A stretch of 64,000 bases of DNA, from assembly GCA_917880885.1 (NCBI GenBank), contig OU862923.1:28349770-28413769 (forward strand), given 5' to 3'. The notes beneath the pieces were generated by a model. That model did not search any database, was not told where the DNA came from, and worked only from the letters and a program-made list of their open reading frames with translations. Made by a program: the position numbers and the translations under genes. Positions 40,777 through 53,007 of the stretch are shown in pieces (within the stretch, counting starts at the first letter, position 1; every line of letters starts with the position of its first letter). This DNA is from Limnephilus marmoratus (Eukaryota; Arthropoda; Insecta; Trichoptera; Limnephilidae).

Positions 40777-42014
40777 TTATTTTTAATTTTATTTTTTATC
40801 TTGTTTTTAAAATAAACAAAGTAAAATTATTTTTTTAATGTTTTTCATTTACTCGCAAATAATTGCCTAAGTTGCCTCTAAAATCATGATACACTAAAAT
40901 CTTTAATGGCTTATATCTTATAATTTAAAGCAAAAATAAATAAAGTAGCTCACACCCGTACTAGATATTTGATATACCTACCTTTTGATAACAAAAATAA
41001 TTTTTCAGTTTAGTTGAGTTATTTTGATCTTAAATCTAAAATTAAGATTTGTATGAAACGGGACGAAAAGGGCCGCGCAAACGTTCCACTAAGTGCTCAA
41101 ATTCTGAAATATAATTACATAATCTAATTAAGGTAGTACAAGACATGTTACATCCCCGATTCCCAGATTGATCCTGCCTGTCACTTATTCCTTACCCCGT
41201 ATGTAGAGTGTAGAGTGTAGAACTGAGTGTGCATAGAGCGGGGAGAGGGGAGGTGAAGGTAGGTAGGTACCGGTGGGACGGCAGCTGCGGGCCGACACCG
41301 CTTCCGATTGTCTTCCCGGATGATTGATGATCTTAGTCGCCCCTCTAAACTCACAACCCTGGATGCTATGCAGACAGGGTTGCCTCAAATTTTCATATGT
41401 CTGTTTTTAAATCGGGATATATACATGATGAAATGTCGTCAAAATGAATTTTATTTAGAGTTTTATAACATAATCCCAGAGCTGCAAAGTTTTAAATTTT
41501 ACAGAGGAAAAAAATTCATCTTTTGTTTTTTAAAGGCCTATTTTAGAAATCTTGAAGTGAGAACATTTTTTTATGTATTATGTATGTATTATTATAGTAT
41601 TTTGTTTATTATTATCATGATTATTTTGTAGAACTCCATTTTATTTTAATTTTTTCTGTTAAATATTCAAAAATATTATTATTCAATTTATTAAAACAGT
41701 TTATTTACGAAGAAGTTTTGCTGTGTAATAAGTATTCCGCTTGAGAGCTGTTTCGCCTTCAATAATGCCTTCAGAAGGAGAAACAACTGTCAAGGAGCGG
41801 AACGTGTTTACAAATAAACTCTCTTTATAAATTGAATAATAATGTTATTAAATCTATGAAAGAAACTCTTAAAAATCCTAATACATAATATAAAAATAAA
41901 TGTTTTCTATCCGACTTTCCCTGTGATTTGGCTCTCAAAGTGATGCTCTCACACTTTTCTAAATCGGATGAAATATTTCATTCGTCTCAGAAGCTTTCAA
42001 CAATTTCTATTGAA
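40777..42014. other. No element recognised
   Basis: A G-rich patch lies at 41215-41310. The 107-codon plus ORF at 41308-41631 turns into a low-complexity hydrophobic run and looks non-genic. Confidence 0.35.
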
Positions 42015-42413
42015 AGTCGGGAGGCGGGTATGGGTACCACCGCCATTTGTTGGATAACCAGCACCTCTGCCATAGGTCACCCCAAGAGGTTCGCTATGTT
42101 TGGTGACATAGCAGGGGTGCCCGAATTCATGAGATGCGGTTTGTACGGGTCTTGGGGGTGGATGCATCTGCCCAGCTGCTGCGTGGTAGGCCGGTTCGAG
42201 AGAAACTGATTGAGAGAGGCCTTTTGACCTCTTCAGCCGGACTCTCGACCCATCGCCTTGCGCCGCAGTTGGAGGGATGGATTCACACTCACACCCCTTT
42301 TATCTTCCCAGAACTCTCTTCCTTATAAAAACCCTCCCTTAAGATGATATAAGCCCTGGCAGAAATTATTTTCCTCGGGGCCTTCTGTGTGGAGCTAATG
42401 CAAAAAAAAAAGA
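42015..42413 (+). mobile_element. SINE-like family B copy
   Basis: GGGAGGCGGGTATGGGTACC at the start, GGTGACATAGCAGGGGTGCC, and GTGTGGAGCTAATGC followed by ten A at the end. The terminal hairpin arms are degraded (AAGCCCTGGCAGAAAT / ATTTTCCTCGGGGCCTT). Confidence 0.75.
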
Positions 42414-44780
42414 AAAATAAAAAACTTGATTTTGTAAAAGATAGGTAATGATAAAAATGGCGTAACACCGTAATTCGTAACACCATAGCCATTCAAGAGT
42501 TTAGCTGGAGATAATGTGTACAAACCGGTTTTTAATTTACGCTTTCTCTCAATTAATTAAAGACTTATTATTATTTACCTCATAAAAAATATATGTATTT
42601 AAATCAGTTAATTCAACGCAAACATTTCCTGTTACGCTTTGCACAGTGAGCAGCCCTGCTCCAACAAAGTCATCGCAATCCTCTTTTGATTCCTTTGAAA
42701 TGAATGACTTTTTCTCTTTAAAATTTTAACTGGTCGAACAAAAGTAGTCATAAACAACAATTCTACCGAATATATTGTTGAAGTCACACTCTCCATTCTC
42801 GGGGCCGTTGAAGGCCGGTCGTTAAAATTGCTGGAAAAAATCACCCCAACCATATTATAACCATGCCGGGGGTATGTTGTGGATTCATTAGTATTTAGTA
42901 CGAAATAGTTGCTTGTGATAGTAGCATCGAATGCCTACATTTGGCCCATAAATATTTGTGTGGTTTTGAGGTTAACATTTTTTATTGTGAAATTATGTTA
43001 AATATGAAGAATACGAAATTCAATCATATTTCGATTATAAGTGAGTTCTTCTTGTTTTGGGGTCATCCTCTATCAGAGATTGGCTATCATCAAGGTTACA
43101 GGCAGAATACATGTTCTACATAATAAGTTTTCCCAGCGACACACTAACATGATCTACATTTTTGGCAATTCGTTATTTAATGTGTTGTTTACGTAAACAT
43201 GAATCATTGAACATTTTCGCAAACTGTTACTATTGAGAGAAGTGTTTTTTTTAAATAATTAGTTGATGAATTTGAAGGCAAGTAAAAGTTTATGTTTTGT
43301 TATTTTAAATATTATCCATACAATGTTTATATATTTATTTTGTTTAACATAATACGGGTATTGAATTGAGATTAATAAAAAGTGGTGCTCTACCTGTCAC
43401 CTGTTGGCTGTTCCTAAAAGTTGCCGAACTGTTTTCTTCGCGTAGGGCCTTTCCAAATAAAGATTATAAATAATTTTTCTGGCAAAGAGGAAACTGCTTT
43501 ACGATAAATTGATACAGACATGTATTATTTGAATTTGGTAAAACCTGAGCATAGTTAAAAATAATTGCTGCAAATAATTCGTGAAAATTATGTAGTATAT
43601 TTCAAAAAGTTTTCCGAGTGAAATACGTTTAAAAAATACATTGCTCATAAAAGAGTTAGAATTTTCTTAATGGATTATTTCAATCGGTATTTAAATTTTC
43701 CGTAAAAGCCTTTCAAACAGTTTGGAAAGCAAACGCTAGATGTCTCTAGTTTCAAAATGGATTCTATATCTTGAATAAACAAATAATTGTAAAGTTTTCT
43801 TCGGAGAACTTTCTTTCGTTGAGCATTATTATTGACTTCCAATTTTATTGTTTGGTTGACTAAAAATATACACGTACTTATAACGTACATAAAATAATGC
43901 TTCGGTCAACGGTGGTACTTACATAATATATATATATTTTTAGTGGAAGCTCTTTTCTAGAAGGGTTTTAGCTCTAGCTTTGCCAGCAAAGTGGAGTTAA
44001 ATCTTTTCCCAACTAGACTATTCTAATAAGAAAATACGCCCCTAGATGGCTCTTGACAAATAAAACAGATGTCTTTACGAAACTGAAATCCGTAGAAGCT
44101 TTTGGATTGAATAACGTAGAGCCTACCTCAGTTGAATTGTAGGTAATAATATTCAGTGCTTTAGAAAATAAAAATTATTCAACTTATAAATCTCTGCTCC
44201 ATAATAATGAGAATAAATTGTAGGTGTTCGTTTGGAAAATTATTATTAAATAATATTCACTCATTGATTAGCCGAGAAAGATACATAATTATTTAATTTG
44301 TTGCAGTATTTATCGGATTGGTTAGAAGTTTCGAACCGTAGTAATTTTTTTTTTGATTCCCCATCTTCCAGCTAGGCCATCTATCAGTAGATTTAATAAA
44401 AAATACAACAATCCAATAACTTTCTGTTTGTGGCACTGATTTAAGAGTACTTTGGTGCCTCACTGAAAAAGCAGTTTTGGATAAACGAACAAAATAATAT
44501 CGCTTTGAATCTTTTTTCAAATAACCATTTTTGAGAAAAACCCTCATGGTTGCTTCAAAATTGATGTAATCGATCATTATGGTAAAAAAAGTAAGATAAC
44601 ATATAATGTAACATAATATTTACAAATAAAATGCAAAAATATTAAAGACGTTCTCTAAAAAAAAGTTAAATACTAGAAAAAAACATAATCACAATTTTTT
44701 TAATGCACGGTATCCATAAAATCGCATTACAAGCAGTAAACTGTCGAATCTACATTATAGGCATAACTAGGACCTAAAAA
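42414..44780. other. 2.4 kb without a recognised element
   Basis: The ORFs present (42632-42853, 43675-43890, 44293-44577) are short, on different strands and without domain signatures. I see no convincing splice-linked exon set. Confidence 0.35.
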
Positions 44781-44784
44781 AGCA

Positions 44785-45512
44785 TATTTATTTTTATTTG
44801 TTTATTTAAGGAACATAAACAGTCTTAGTAACATAATATACATAAGAGGATGACAAAAAACAGACCAATTGTTAATGTTCACAGATAGGTATTTAGAAAC
44901 ATAAAAGTATCTAACTGAATGTAAACTAGAATATTTAAGAAAAGAAAAAAAAACAAAACAAAGCAGCAATTAAAAAAATAATTATTTTACAGGTGTAGAT
45001 TAAACAAGTGATAAACCTAAATATAAAAACACAACAATAAAATAAATGCGATTATAACTATACTTAAATATGCTGCGAAATAGGTATTTGGATTGGGACG
45101 GGTAAGGATAGGGTAAGGAAAAGTTGCCACGCAGGTAATTTAAAAATATTATGTACAATTAATTTTATCATCATGATTATGTGTTATTCGCACTTAGAAT
45201 GCGATATAATGAAATTCTGTAGCGACAGTAACTAGCAGTGAATATTTTAGCAAGTGTTTCTATACGTGAAAATTCAATGTTTTAGTAGTACATGTCCTTT
45301 GCATAAATTCATTTTGGTTCGAATTGGTGTTGTATCTATCAATGTAGATGTAAAGGGTATTATGTCTGCTATATCGAGTCGGCGCATGGAAATTTATTTT
45401 ATTTAGCAACTCCGGGTAGTCAACTTTCGAGTTAATAATTTTGTACAGGAGCATCTGATCAGCGACAAGCCTCCTGTTGAGCAGTTTCGTGATTAGAAAA
45501 TGGTTCTCAGAT
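44785..45512 (-). mobile_element. 5'-truncated LINE with inverted duplication at its 5' edge
   Basis: The reversed tail (TTTATTTTTATTTGTTTATT near 44789) and a 3' UTR lead to RT codons up to 45512. Directly at the 5' end a 17-bp inverted duplication follows (45506-45546). Confidence 0.65.
45260..45512 (-). pseudogene. LINE RT C-terminal fragment
   Basis: The reverse frame reads SENHFLITKLLNRRLVADQM, LLYKIINSKVDYPELLNKIN, FHAPTRYSRHNTLY. It corresponds to the LEDRR--NDL-FLFKILNSK--C-ELL--INLR-PT--TRQNTLF region of the LINE at 10072. Only about 80 codons survive and it stops early (CTTKTLNFHV). Confidence 0.75.
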
Positions 45513-45546
45513 AGATTGAAAATGCATATTTTTCAATCTATCTGAG
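45506..45546. repeat. 17-bp perfect inverted repeat at LINE 5' junction
   Basis: CTCAGATAGATTGAAAA (45506-45522) and its exact complement (45530-45546) enclose TGCATAT. The left arm is LINE coding sequence, so the right arm is an inverted copy of the LINE's own 5' edge. Confidence 0.9.
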
Positions 45547-46250
45547 CAATTCGATTTTTTCTTTGCTTTTTCCATTTTTAAGGTAAAAAAATACATTTAT
45601 CAGCGGACCTAAAATCTGACCTAACAATTTCCACTTCGATTTACTCGAAAACAAAGCCAAATCAAAAAAGTTATACCAGTAATTGACTCCAAATGTGATT
45701 TAGAATAACCAGTTTCCCGCTTGTAATACATACGAGTTTCTGGACACCGTGCAGGAAGCACCCACCTAAAAAAAAAACAGACATTACGAATTCGAACAAT
45801 GTAGCCGATTAATAGGAGTATTTTTAAATACGATTATTAATTTAAACTTGTTTTATAACTACCCCAATTAAATGTTTTTACTATAAATGTGTGGAAAGGT
45901 AAAATAAGCCTTCCTCACAATCGAGAAATAACTATTGAACCATTACGGTTAGAAACAGTTGTACGCAAGTCCGTTTCGCCGGTTGTAAATAGTATTTACG
46001 TAGTATCTAAATAGAACAGCGTACGACGGGTATCCTAGTAAATTCAATGAAGCCGGTGAAAAGGTAAACCCCCCAAGACAATGTGAAGAGCACCGTTGCG
46101 AGGTAAGTCTCCTAACCTATCTATGTACCTACGATATTAACGAACTTAAAAAAGTGATATTTATTCAAATCTTAACGTGAATTCGAATTTTTTTAACAGT
46201 TAGCAAACCTCGTATTCAAAAAAGTATGCTTCTAATTTTCTCTTATTTTT
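45547..46250. other. No feature recognised
   Basis: No supported ORF, repeat or RNA gene. Confidence 0.35.
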
Positions 46251-46610
46251 AAACGACTTCAAAAAGGAGGAGGTTCTCAATTCGACTATTTTTTTTTTTT
46301 TTTTGTTTGTTACCTCAGAACTTTTGACTGGGTGAACCGATATTGATGATTCTTTTTTTATTTGAGAGCTGGTTCTTCTCGTGTGTCCCGTCCCATTTTA
46401 ATTTGGTCCAGTTCTGACAATGGCATCCATGAGAAAACCACATAAGTCTTAAATTTGCATTAAGTATGTGACGAATAACTCAATATCACACCAACCGATT
46501 TCGATGATTCTTTTTTTATTGGAAAGGATATGTACTTCAAGGGTAATTTTATGAGAGTTTGGTTAGGTTCTGATTATCGGATCCATGACAAATTAAGGAA
46601 ACTCGGCCGA
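46251..46610 (+). repeat. CGACTTCAAAAAGGAGGAGG-type insect repeat
   Basis: It begins AAACGACTTCAAAAAGGAGG and has two related internal units (AACCGATATTGATGATTC and AACCGATTTCGATGATTC, about 150 bp apart), each ending with ATC-CATGA-AAA. This repeat type is frequent in insect genomes; its class is uncertain. Confidence 0.6.
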
Positions 46611-46745
46611 ATCTCTTAATTTGACCCTAACGTCGTTATGGTCAAATTATGTCTGTCTCATATGAGCAGCACGTTTAGTAGGTTTACCCATATTCAGACA
46701 AATTAGTTAGTCTACTTCAGATTCACTAAAAATCAAAAAATAAAG

Positions 46746-46895
46746 AAAAATTTTAACAAAACAAAAAAACGACTTCAAAAAATGCACTAAAAAGTAAAAA
46801 AATTATTTCGTATCATTCTCCAACTTCGTAATCAACTTACTTTTTCTAATCATCAATATGTAGGTACGATTGTTATTTTTGGAGTCGGTGTCAGC
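46746..46895. repeat. Left arm of a 150-bp inverted repeat pair
   Basis: AACAAAACAAAAAAACGACT, ATGCACTAAAAAGTAAAAA, CTAATCATCAATATGTAGG and GTCGGTGTCAG occur here and, reversed, at 47611-47760. The two arms are closely similar. Confidence 0.85.
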
Positions 46896-46992
46896 AAAGG
46901 TACCCGGCCCGGCGCGGCGCAGCGTGTTCACTTGACAGCTCCCCGCGCCGCCGCGGCCCCGCTCTCGTCTCTCGCCTCGTCAAGTCGCTTGT
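46896..46992. other. Short GC-rich island
   Basis: About 100 bp rich in CpG (CCCGGCCCGGCGCGGCGC, CCCCGCGCCGCCGCGGCCCC) sit between AT-rich neighbours, inside the inverted repeat pair. There is no TATA box or convincing ORF. Confidence 0.5.
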
Positions 46993-47289
46993 GCGACACA
47001 AGCACATCTCACCTATAATCTCTTTATATTTCGAACTAAATCCATACATTTTTGTACACTTCAAACTTAAATTCAAACGAAAAAAATCATTGCTATATAA
47101 CAAAACGACGCCTTAATTCGAACTCATCGGCGTTCAACATTCGACAATTCAAAGTTGCAGAGAGAAAGAGGCGGAAAGATTGTTACACACACAAGTACAA
47201 ATACAATTTTGCGACAAGTTCAAACGTGTATTTTTTTTGTTATGATTAGTTTGTGACACACACTCTAACGAATTGGTTTGTGTTATCAT

Positions 47290-47597
47290 TCAAATTATTG
47301 AGAAGTCTGAGCAGCAGCAATGTGCTTTGAAGCAAACCAGTATAACAGAGTTCTTTCTTTCGAAAGATTAATTAATTCACATTATGATTACATGTATGTA
47401 CACGAATGTACCTATAAACTTTTGTCATTGTTATAGAATAGGAGTTAATAAATAATAATTGATCAACACTTAAGAATTCCAAGTTTTATTTATTTACTCT
47501 CACAAATTTCGAACCATTTGATATTTCAAACACTCGATAATTCGTAATATTTTAAAAGTCCCTCGAGTTTCGAATTATCGAGAGTCGACTGTAGTTA
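47290..47597 (+). mobile_element. pogo/Tigger transposon, right end
   Basis: A transposase C-terminus is followed by a 3' region ending CGAATTATCGAGAGTCGACTG and TA, a pogo/Tigger-type terminus with TA target. CTCGATAATTCG (47533) and CGAATTATCGAG (47571) form a subterminal inverted repeat. No left terminus was found. Confidence 0.65.
47294..47371 (+). pseudogene. pogo transposase C-terminal tail with PIP-like motif
   Basis: The last codons read IIEKSEQQQCALKQTSITEF, FLSKD, stop. The KQTSITEFF ending fits the QxxI/LxxFF PCNA-interaction motif reported for pogo-family transposases, which links transposition to replication. Upstream codons are degraded and the DDE domain is gone. The call rests on this short tail plus the pogo-like terminus 220 bp downstream. 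Confidence 0.55.
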
Positions 47598-47610
47598 CAA
47601 ACCTACCTTG

Positions 47611-47760
47611 ACTGACACCGACTTCAAAAGTAACAATCGTACCTACATATTGATGATTAGAAAAAGTAAGTTGATTATGAAGTTGTAGAAGAATACGAAA
47701 TTATTTTTTTACTTTTTAGTGCATTTTTTGAAGTCGTTTTTTTGTTTTGTTAAAATTTTT
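47611..47760. repeat. Right arm of the 150-bp inverted repeat pair
   Basis: It is the reverse of 46746-46895, ending TTTTTGTTTTGTTAAAATTT. The pair encloses the GC island and the pogo remnant. Confidence 0.85.
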
Positions 47761-47825
47761 GTTTATTAATGAAAACCAAAATTTCCTTTAAAGTTTTTAG
47801 ATTTGTTAGTAGGTATTTAAATACC

Positions 47826-48210
47826 CAGGAGACCCAGCGGAAAACAATTTCGCAAGTAGCCTGTGTCATCCTTGGGGATGCTGTAAGGAGGGTCTTTAAA
47901 AAAAGAAAGTTCTGAGTGGGTAGGTAGGAATCTGGGAGTCAATATGTCCACGTGTGACGGACGAATGCATTCATCCCTCCCACTGTGTCACGCGTGACGG
48001 AGGAATGAACCATACCTGCCACAGACGACGGGTCGAGAGAGTCCGGCTAGAGAGGTTAAATAAATCTTCATCAACCAGTCTCTCCACATCCAGCCCTCCA
48101 CGCAGTAGATGGGTAAACCCCATCCCATTACCCGGGCACCCCTGCTAAGTCACCAAAAGTACCGAACCACTTGTGGTGACCTACGGCAGGGGTATTGGTT
48201 ATCCAATACC
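47826..48210 (-). mobile_element. SINE-like family B copy, lacking the poly-A end
   Basis: CAGGAGACCCAGCGGAAAAC, GGGGATGCTGTAAGGAGGG, CCCGGGCACCCCTGCTAAG and GGTATTGGTTATCCAATA identify it. The usual CCCGCCTCCC end is also absent. Confidence 0.7.
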
Positions 48211-48574
48211 TACTTAATTAATTAACACGGCGATTTGACATTTTAAAAAATATTAATTTACTATAAAAGACGTATTGCAAAATTACGCTTTTCGCTACAC
48301 TCAGTCAATTACTTTTCAAATTTAATATGACGTGAAAAATGTTTATTTTTACATTACAGTTCAAATGCTTGTGTAGATACTTGGCTAAATAAATAAACAT
48401 TTGACGCGAAATGATTTGACAAAAACCACATTTTAAAATTGTGCATTATTTCAAGTTGAATAATGATAACGTTATAAAATACAATAAATTGCACGTAATT
48501 AACTTTAGATTTAGAAATATTTATTTTCGCTTTCTTGTAGAATTTTAGACCTCTTAAAAATTTTAGACAGATTA
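48211..48574. other. AT-rich DNA, nothing recognised
   Basis: No supported feature. Confidence 0.35.
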
Positions 48575-48578
48575 TTAA

Positions 48579-49286
48579 GATGAAGCCATAGTAAATAATG
48601 TAAAATCATACAAAATCATATATTTTTGTTTTGAAAATTTGATCGCTTAGAAGTATTATGGATGCTTCAATTAAATACTGCGTGTAGAACATACCTTGGC
48701 CCTTGAAAATATCGATCAATTATTTTAATAAGCCTATAAAAAAATAAAGTATAAGGTCTATAAAAAATACTTTCAAGTCCAAACTCTCCTATTTATAAAC
48801 CCCTTTTCGGATATGGTTTTATTGTGTAATGTGGCAAAATCAGTTTATTTTATAATAATCGCAAAAAAATGATATTTACACCCGAACTTCCCAAATTAAA
48901 ATAAAATATGCATTTTCGCGTTGTTATTTTACAATACGGCCGCTAGTCGACGAATTTGGTTTTTCAAAGTGAACCCTATGGCGTTCACCGAAGAACTACT
49001 GACCACGCCACACCTATTTCGTATCAGTCACGCCCCGGCCGGAGCGGGAGATGGACGTGTTGCTCCGCGTCGCTTGATTTCGTGAAATCAATTTTAAATT
49101 TCCGTTTTATTACAATAAACAATGCTTAAAAAAGGAGTTAATGTTTTTTCAGGTTTTTATGTAATCAAACTGTAATTTTTTTTTCTCAAATACGTTTCCA
49201 AAAGCTTTTTCTCAAGTATTTTCACACTCCTCCCTTAAAGGGGCGTGAATTCCGATTTCGATTTTTTCCTGGACTATTGGATCGCC
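48579..49286 (+). mobile_element. TTAA-flanked element, copy 3 (708 bp)
   Basis: TTAA at 48575-48578 and 49287-49290; GATGAAGCC...GGATCGCC. It holds the central GC-rich block (ACCGAAGAACTACTG, CGCCCCGGCCGGAGCGG) and the palindrome TTGATTTCGTGAAATCAA. Confidence 0.82.
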
Positions 49287-49290
49287 TTAA

Positions 49291-50235
49291 ATTAGTTTTG
49301 TAACGTATTAATACACCATGATGATTATTGCATCAAAACAATATTTAACTGCAACAAATATAATCATAATGTATACTAAAAAATTTCGTCCTTTTCCACA
49401 ACTTACTTTTTGTTATCCACTTCAAATAGTTTATTCTTTATTGTAATTATAGGAAAAACTGACTAATAGGAAACCCCGCTAGTTTCATAATATGACTTTA
49501 TTTCTTTATTATTTCAGACTTTGACGTTAGAAAAGTTTTAGAGATTATAATTATCAATAGTTATGTGACGCCGTTTACTTCGAACCAAATATTTAGAACG
49601 CTAGATCACGGAGTATATTAAAATATCTAGATATTTATTATAGAAGCTATTAAGTCGTATACTCGTAGGTGTAATATTGAATATGGTTGTAATATATAAG
49701 ATAAATAAATTCGAAAGTAAAATCGGAAGGACGAGTATTTGTCTCCTTTTTTAATCGGAGTGCAGAAAGATGTAAGTCTACCGAATAAGTATAGCGGCAG
49801 ATAAGTAGGTTCTGATAGCAGATAGGAAACTTGTTAATTTATTTGTACCATTAAAATTGTCTCCTAGAACGAAAATGTTCGCTGAAAGTCTGGGACATAA
49901 ATTAGTTTTGGTTCAGGGGACTGGGAATCTTTGTAATTTGTCATTTAATCGCCGTTTACGTTGGAGCACACGAAAAATAATAAGGGAATGATAGCAATAA
50001 ATTATTTTATTTATTTTGGAAATAGGCGCACAAAAATGTTCGGTCATTGCATAAGTTTTTAGCTCATGAAAAAAATGTTACACGACGCTCAGGAAAGCAA
50101 AGATTTTTTTAACTTTCACTACATTAAAATTGTGATATAAAGTTCAATATGAAACGTGGAGAGAATATTCTCTTCAAATCACGATTGATAGAAACTGTAC
50201 AAGGTGACCGGGGGAAGTGCAGTACCTTCGATGCC
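49291..50235. other. No feature recognised
   Basis: Ordinary AT-rich DNA; no ORF above noise. Confidence 0.35.
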
Positions 50236-50239
50236 ATAA

Positions 50240-50835
50240 GCTTTAAGCTGAGCTTAAAAATAACTTAAAGCTTAAAGCATGGAACTTAAATTTTGGAGCT
50301 TAAAGGTCGGAGCATAACGCTCAGAGTTTTAACCTCGGAAGTTTAAATTGGATCTTTAAGCTCAGAGCTTAAAATTTTGAGCTTGAAGTTTAGAGATTAG
50401 TGCTCGGAACGTAAAGATCGGAGCTTGAAGCTTGGAACTTAAGACTTTGAACTTAATCTCTTAGACCGAAGCTTAAAGCTTGGAGCTTAAACTTGGAGCT
50501 TAAAGCTTAAATCTTGGAGCTTAAAACTTAAATCTTGGAATTTAAAGCTTAAGACTTTGAGCTTAAAGCTTGGAGCTTCAAGCCCGGAACTTAAAGCCTG
50601 GAGTGTAAAGCTTGGAAGTAAATGTTTGGAGCTTAAAGCTTAGAGCTTACGGCTTGGAGCTTTAAGTTTAGAACTTAAAGCTTGGAGCTTAAAGTTTGTA
50701 GCTTATAGCTTGGAGCTTAAAGTTTTGAGCTTAAAGCTTGGAGCTTAAAGTTTTGAGCTTAAAGCTTGGAGCTTATGGCTTGGAGCTTAAAACTTGGAGC
50801 TTAAAATGTGTAGCTTAAATCTTGGAGCTAAAATG
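50240..50835. repeat. AAGCTT-rich degenerate tandem array
   Basis: About 600 bp consist of imperfect copies of GGAGCTTAAAGCTT with dozens of AGCTT and many AAGCTT sites. The array is followed by a flank (about 50930-51120) that is homologous to the flank of the 56830 array. Confidence 0.93.
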
Positions 50836-51150
50836 TAACGTTCCGTTCCCACTGTCCACCCTCTGAGAAAATCTAATGGCGATAATATTATGTAGTTAGT
50901 TAATTTATTTTATTTAAATGTTATCATGTCTCAGTTTTGTACAGTTATATTAGTGCCCCCTTGTAGTCTGAAAGTCCTGAAAATAAACGAAAAAACACAT
51001 TCGTAAATCGTTGTTTCCGCTTATTAATCAAATGCGCAGTTAAGATGATTTATTTCAGCGTTATTGGCTCTTCAGAGATTTCTATCAGGATTGGAGAACA
51101 AAAAAGTTATTAATTCAATGGGATTTATGAACGTGCCTACGATAAGAGTA
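50836..51150. repeat. Array-associated flank, copy A
   Basis: Segments such as CTGAAAG, TTCCGCTTATT, GATGATTTATTTCAGCG, TTATTGGCT and AGGATTGGAG recur in the same order at 57220-57400. I infer one repeat family with an internal tandem array. Confidence 0.6.
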
Positions 51151-51636
51151 CCAGTAAATTGTGGTGTTTATATATTTGGTTGAAACTCAAAAATTGCATA
51201 TCGTTTAATCACATAATCAGCCAAAAATGGTGTTCTGGGAAACATTTTGTTTTTCGTTTCATTATAAATTAATTTTGACTCCCACAAAGGCAATCTAACA
51301 AATGAAAATTAATATATGCAATATTGCAGTTCTACAGGATGGTGTAGTAAAGGTCTGTCAAGTGAGGTGGGTAAAAGAAAACTATGTACATAAATGAAAA
51401 TAAAATAAACGCCCGGGTTGCCGGCACTGAAATTGAATTGAATCGAATATGCTTTTTCTATAAGTTTAGTGACATGAGCCGAAGTCAGATGTCAGTTCAA
51501 AACACGAATTTCTGTAAGTATGCATGATAATTTTTTCATTTAATGTACGTATTAAGTTTTTTACCATTGATTTGACATTTGTGTGCAATTTATTTTGTGC
51601 AAATGTCCCATCCATGGTATACAACTTAAACGTACA
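51151..51636. other. No feature recognised
   Basis: AT-rich, no supported feature. Confidence 0.35.
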
Positions 51637-51640
51637 TTAA

Positions 51641-52371
51641 GAAGAAGCCATAGTAAATAATGCAAAATCATACAAAATCATATGTTTTGTTTTGAAAATT
51701 TGATCGCTTAGAAGTATTGTAGATGCTTCAATTAAATACTGCGTATAGAACATACTTTGGCCCTTAAAAATATCGGTCATTTTTTTAATAAGTCTTTTAA
51801 TAAGCCTATAAAAAAATAAAGTATAAGGTCTAAAAAACACACTTTCAAGTCCAAACTCTCCTATTTATAAACCCCTTTTCGGTTATGGTTTCATTGTATA
51901 ATGTGGCAAATTCAGTTTATTTTATAATGATCGCAAAAAAAGTTGATATTTACACCCAATCTTCCCACAATAAAATAAAATATGCATTTTCGCGTTGTTA
52001 TTTCACAATACGGCCGCTAGTCGACGAATTCGGTTTTTCAAAGTGAACCCTATGGCGTCCACCGAAGAACTACTGTTCACGCCACAGTCGCCAAACCTCA
52101 GTCACGCCCCGAACTGAGCGGGAGATGGACGCGTCACTCCGCGTCGCTTGATTTCGTGAAATCAATTTTAAATTTCCGTTTTATTAGAATAAACAATGCG
52201 TAAAACAGGAATTAATATTTTTTACAGGCCTTTACGAAATCAACCTGTAAAACAAAATTCTCAAATACCTTTTCCAACCTTTCCAAAAGCTTTTTGTCAA
52301 GTATTTTTAAACTCCTCCCATAAAGGGCGTGAATTCCGATTTCGATTTTTTTCCTGAACTAGTGGATCGCC
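51641..52371 (+). mobile_element. TTAA-flanked element, copy 4 (731 bp)
   Basis: TTAA at 51637-51640 and 52372-52375; it starts GAAGAAGCC and ends GGATCGCC. This is the longest copy, with the central palindrome TTGATTTCGTGAAATCAA near 52149. The 67-codon reverse ORF is not conserved in copies 1-3, so I regard the element as noncoding. Confidence 0.82.
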
Positions 52372-52375
52372 TTAA

Positions 52376-53007
52376 ATGAAAAAAATAATCGTGTATACTT
52401 ACAGTACTTCGTGTTTCAAACCAGCTAACTAATCGGCGAATGTTGACATTACCCATAGAAAAGGCAATTGAAAGTCATAGAAAAACACACAAATTTGACA
52501 TCCTATTCCGTATGGAATCTTTTACGTACCGTACCGCAGAATGAGACAACGAATAAAGCAATGGGTTATATATTTGAAAAATATTCTCGCAGGTAGGTAC
52601 ATAACACTATTAAAAGTAATAATAATTTATTTTTTTAAGTACCTAGTTACTTATAGTAAAAACATCCTTAATCGCATAGTTTTGCATATCCTCGTATCTA
52701 TACGTAAAATGTATTTCCGTACGCCATGCGCCGGGATTAAACGTGTTTACGGTGAAGATGTAAATCACAAGTTCTCCCCCATATGATCATTCCATACCTC
52801 GACACAGACACAGACTACAGGGCATATCACTAGCGAAACAAACATATTTAAGGTTAACAATTATTATAAGCAATAATTGTCAGCCTGAAACACTCATCCA
52901 CATCGAAAAAATCTTCCGAGAAAAGATACCTACTTGCCGCCAACGGGACTTGAACCCGTGTTTATAGTTTATCAATTAAAAAATAATAATATTTAAGGTT
53001 GACATTA
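52376..53007. other. No element; a tRNA 3'-half-like scrap
   Basis: On the minus strand about 52925-52955, ACGGGTTCAAGTCCCGT forms a perfect T-arm followed by TGGCGGCA. No D-arm, anticodon arm or matching acceptor strand is found, so it is not a tRNA gene. Confidence 0.4.

Noticed and set aside
41308..41631. 107-codon plus-strand ORF
   Set aside because: It ends in an isoleucine/tyrosine-rich AT run, with no domain or neighbouring exon.
41745..41795. Second hammerhead-like motif (reverse CTGAAGG...GCGAAAC)
   Set aside because: The CUGAUGA core is not present and no matching helix I was found.
51637..51840. 67-codon reverse ORF in TTAA element copy 4
   Set aside because: It starts at the flanking target and is not maintained in the other three copies.
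52925..52960. tRNA gene on the minus strand
   Set aside because: Only a T-arm and a 3' acceptor-like strand are present.
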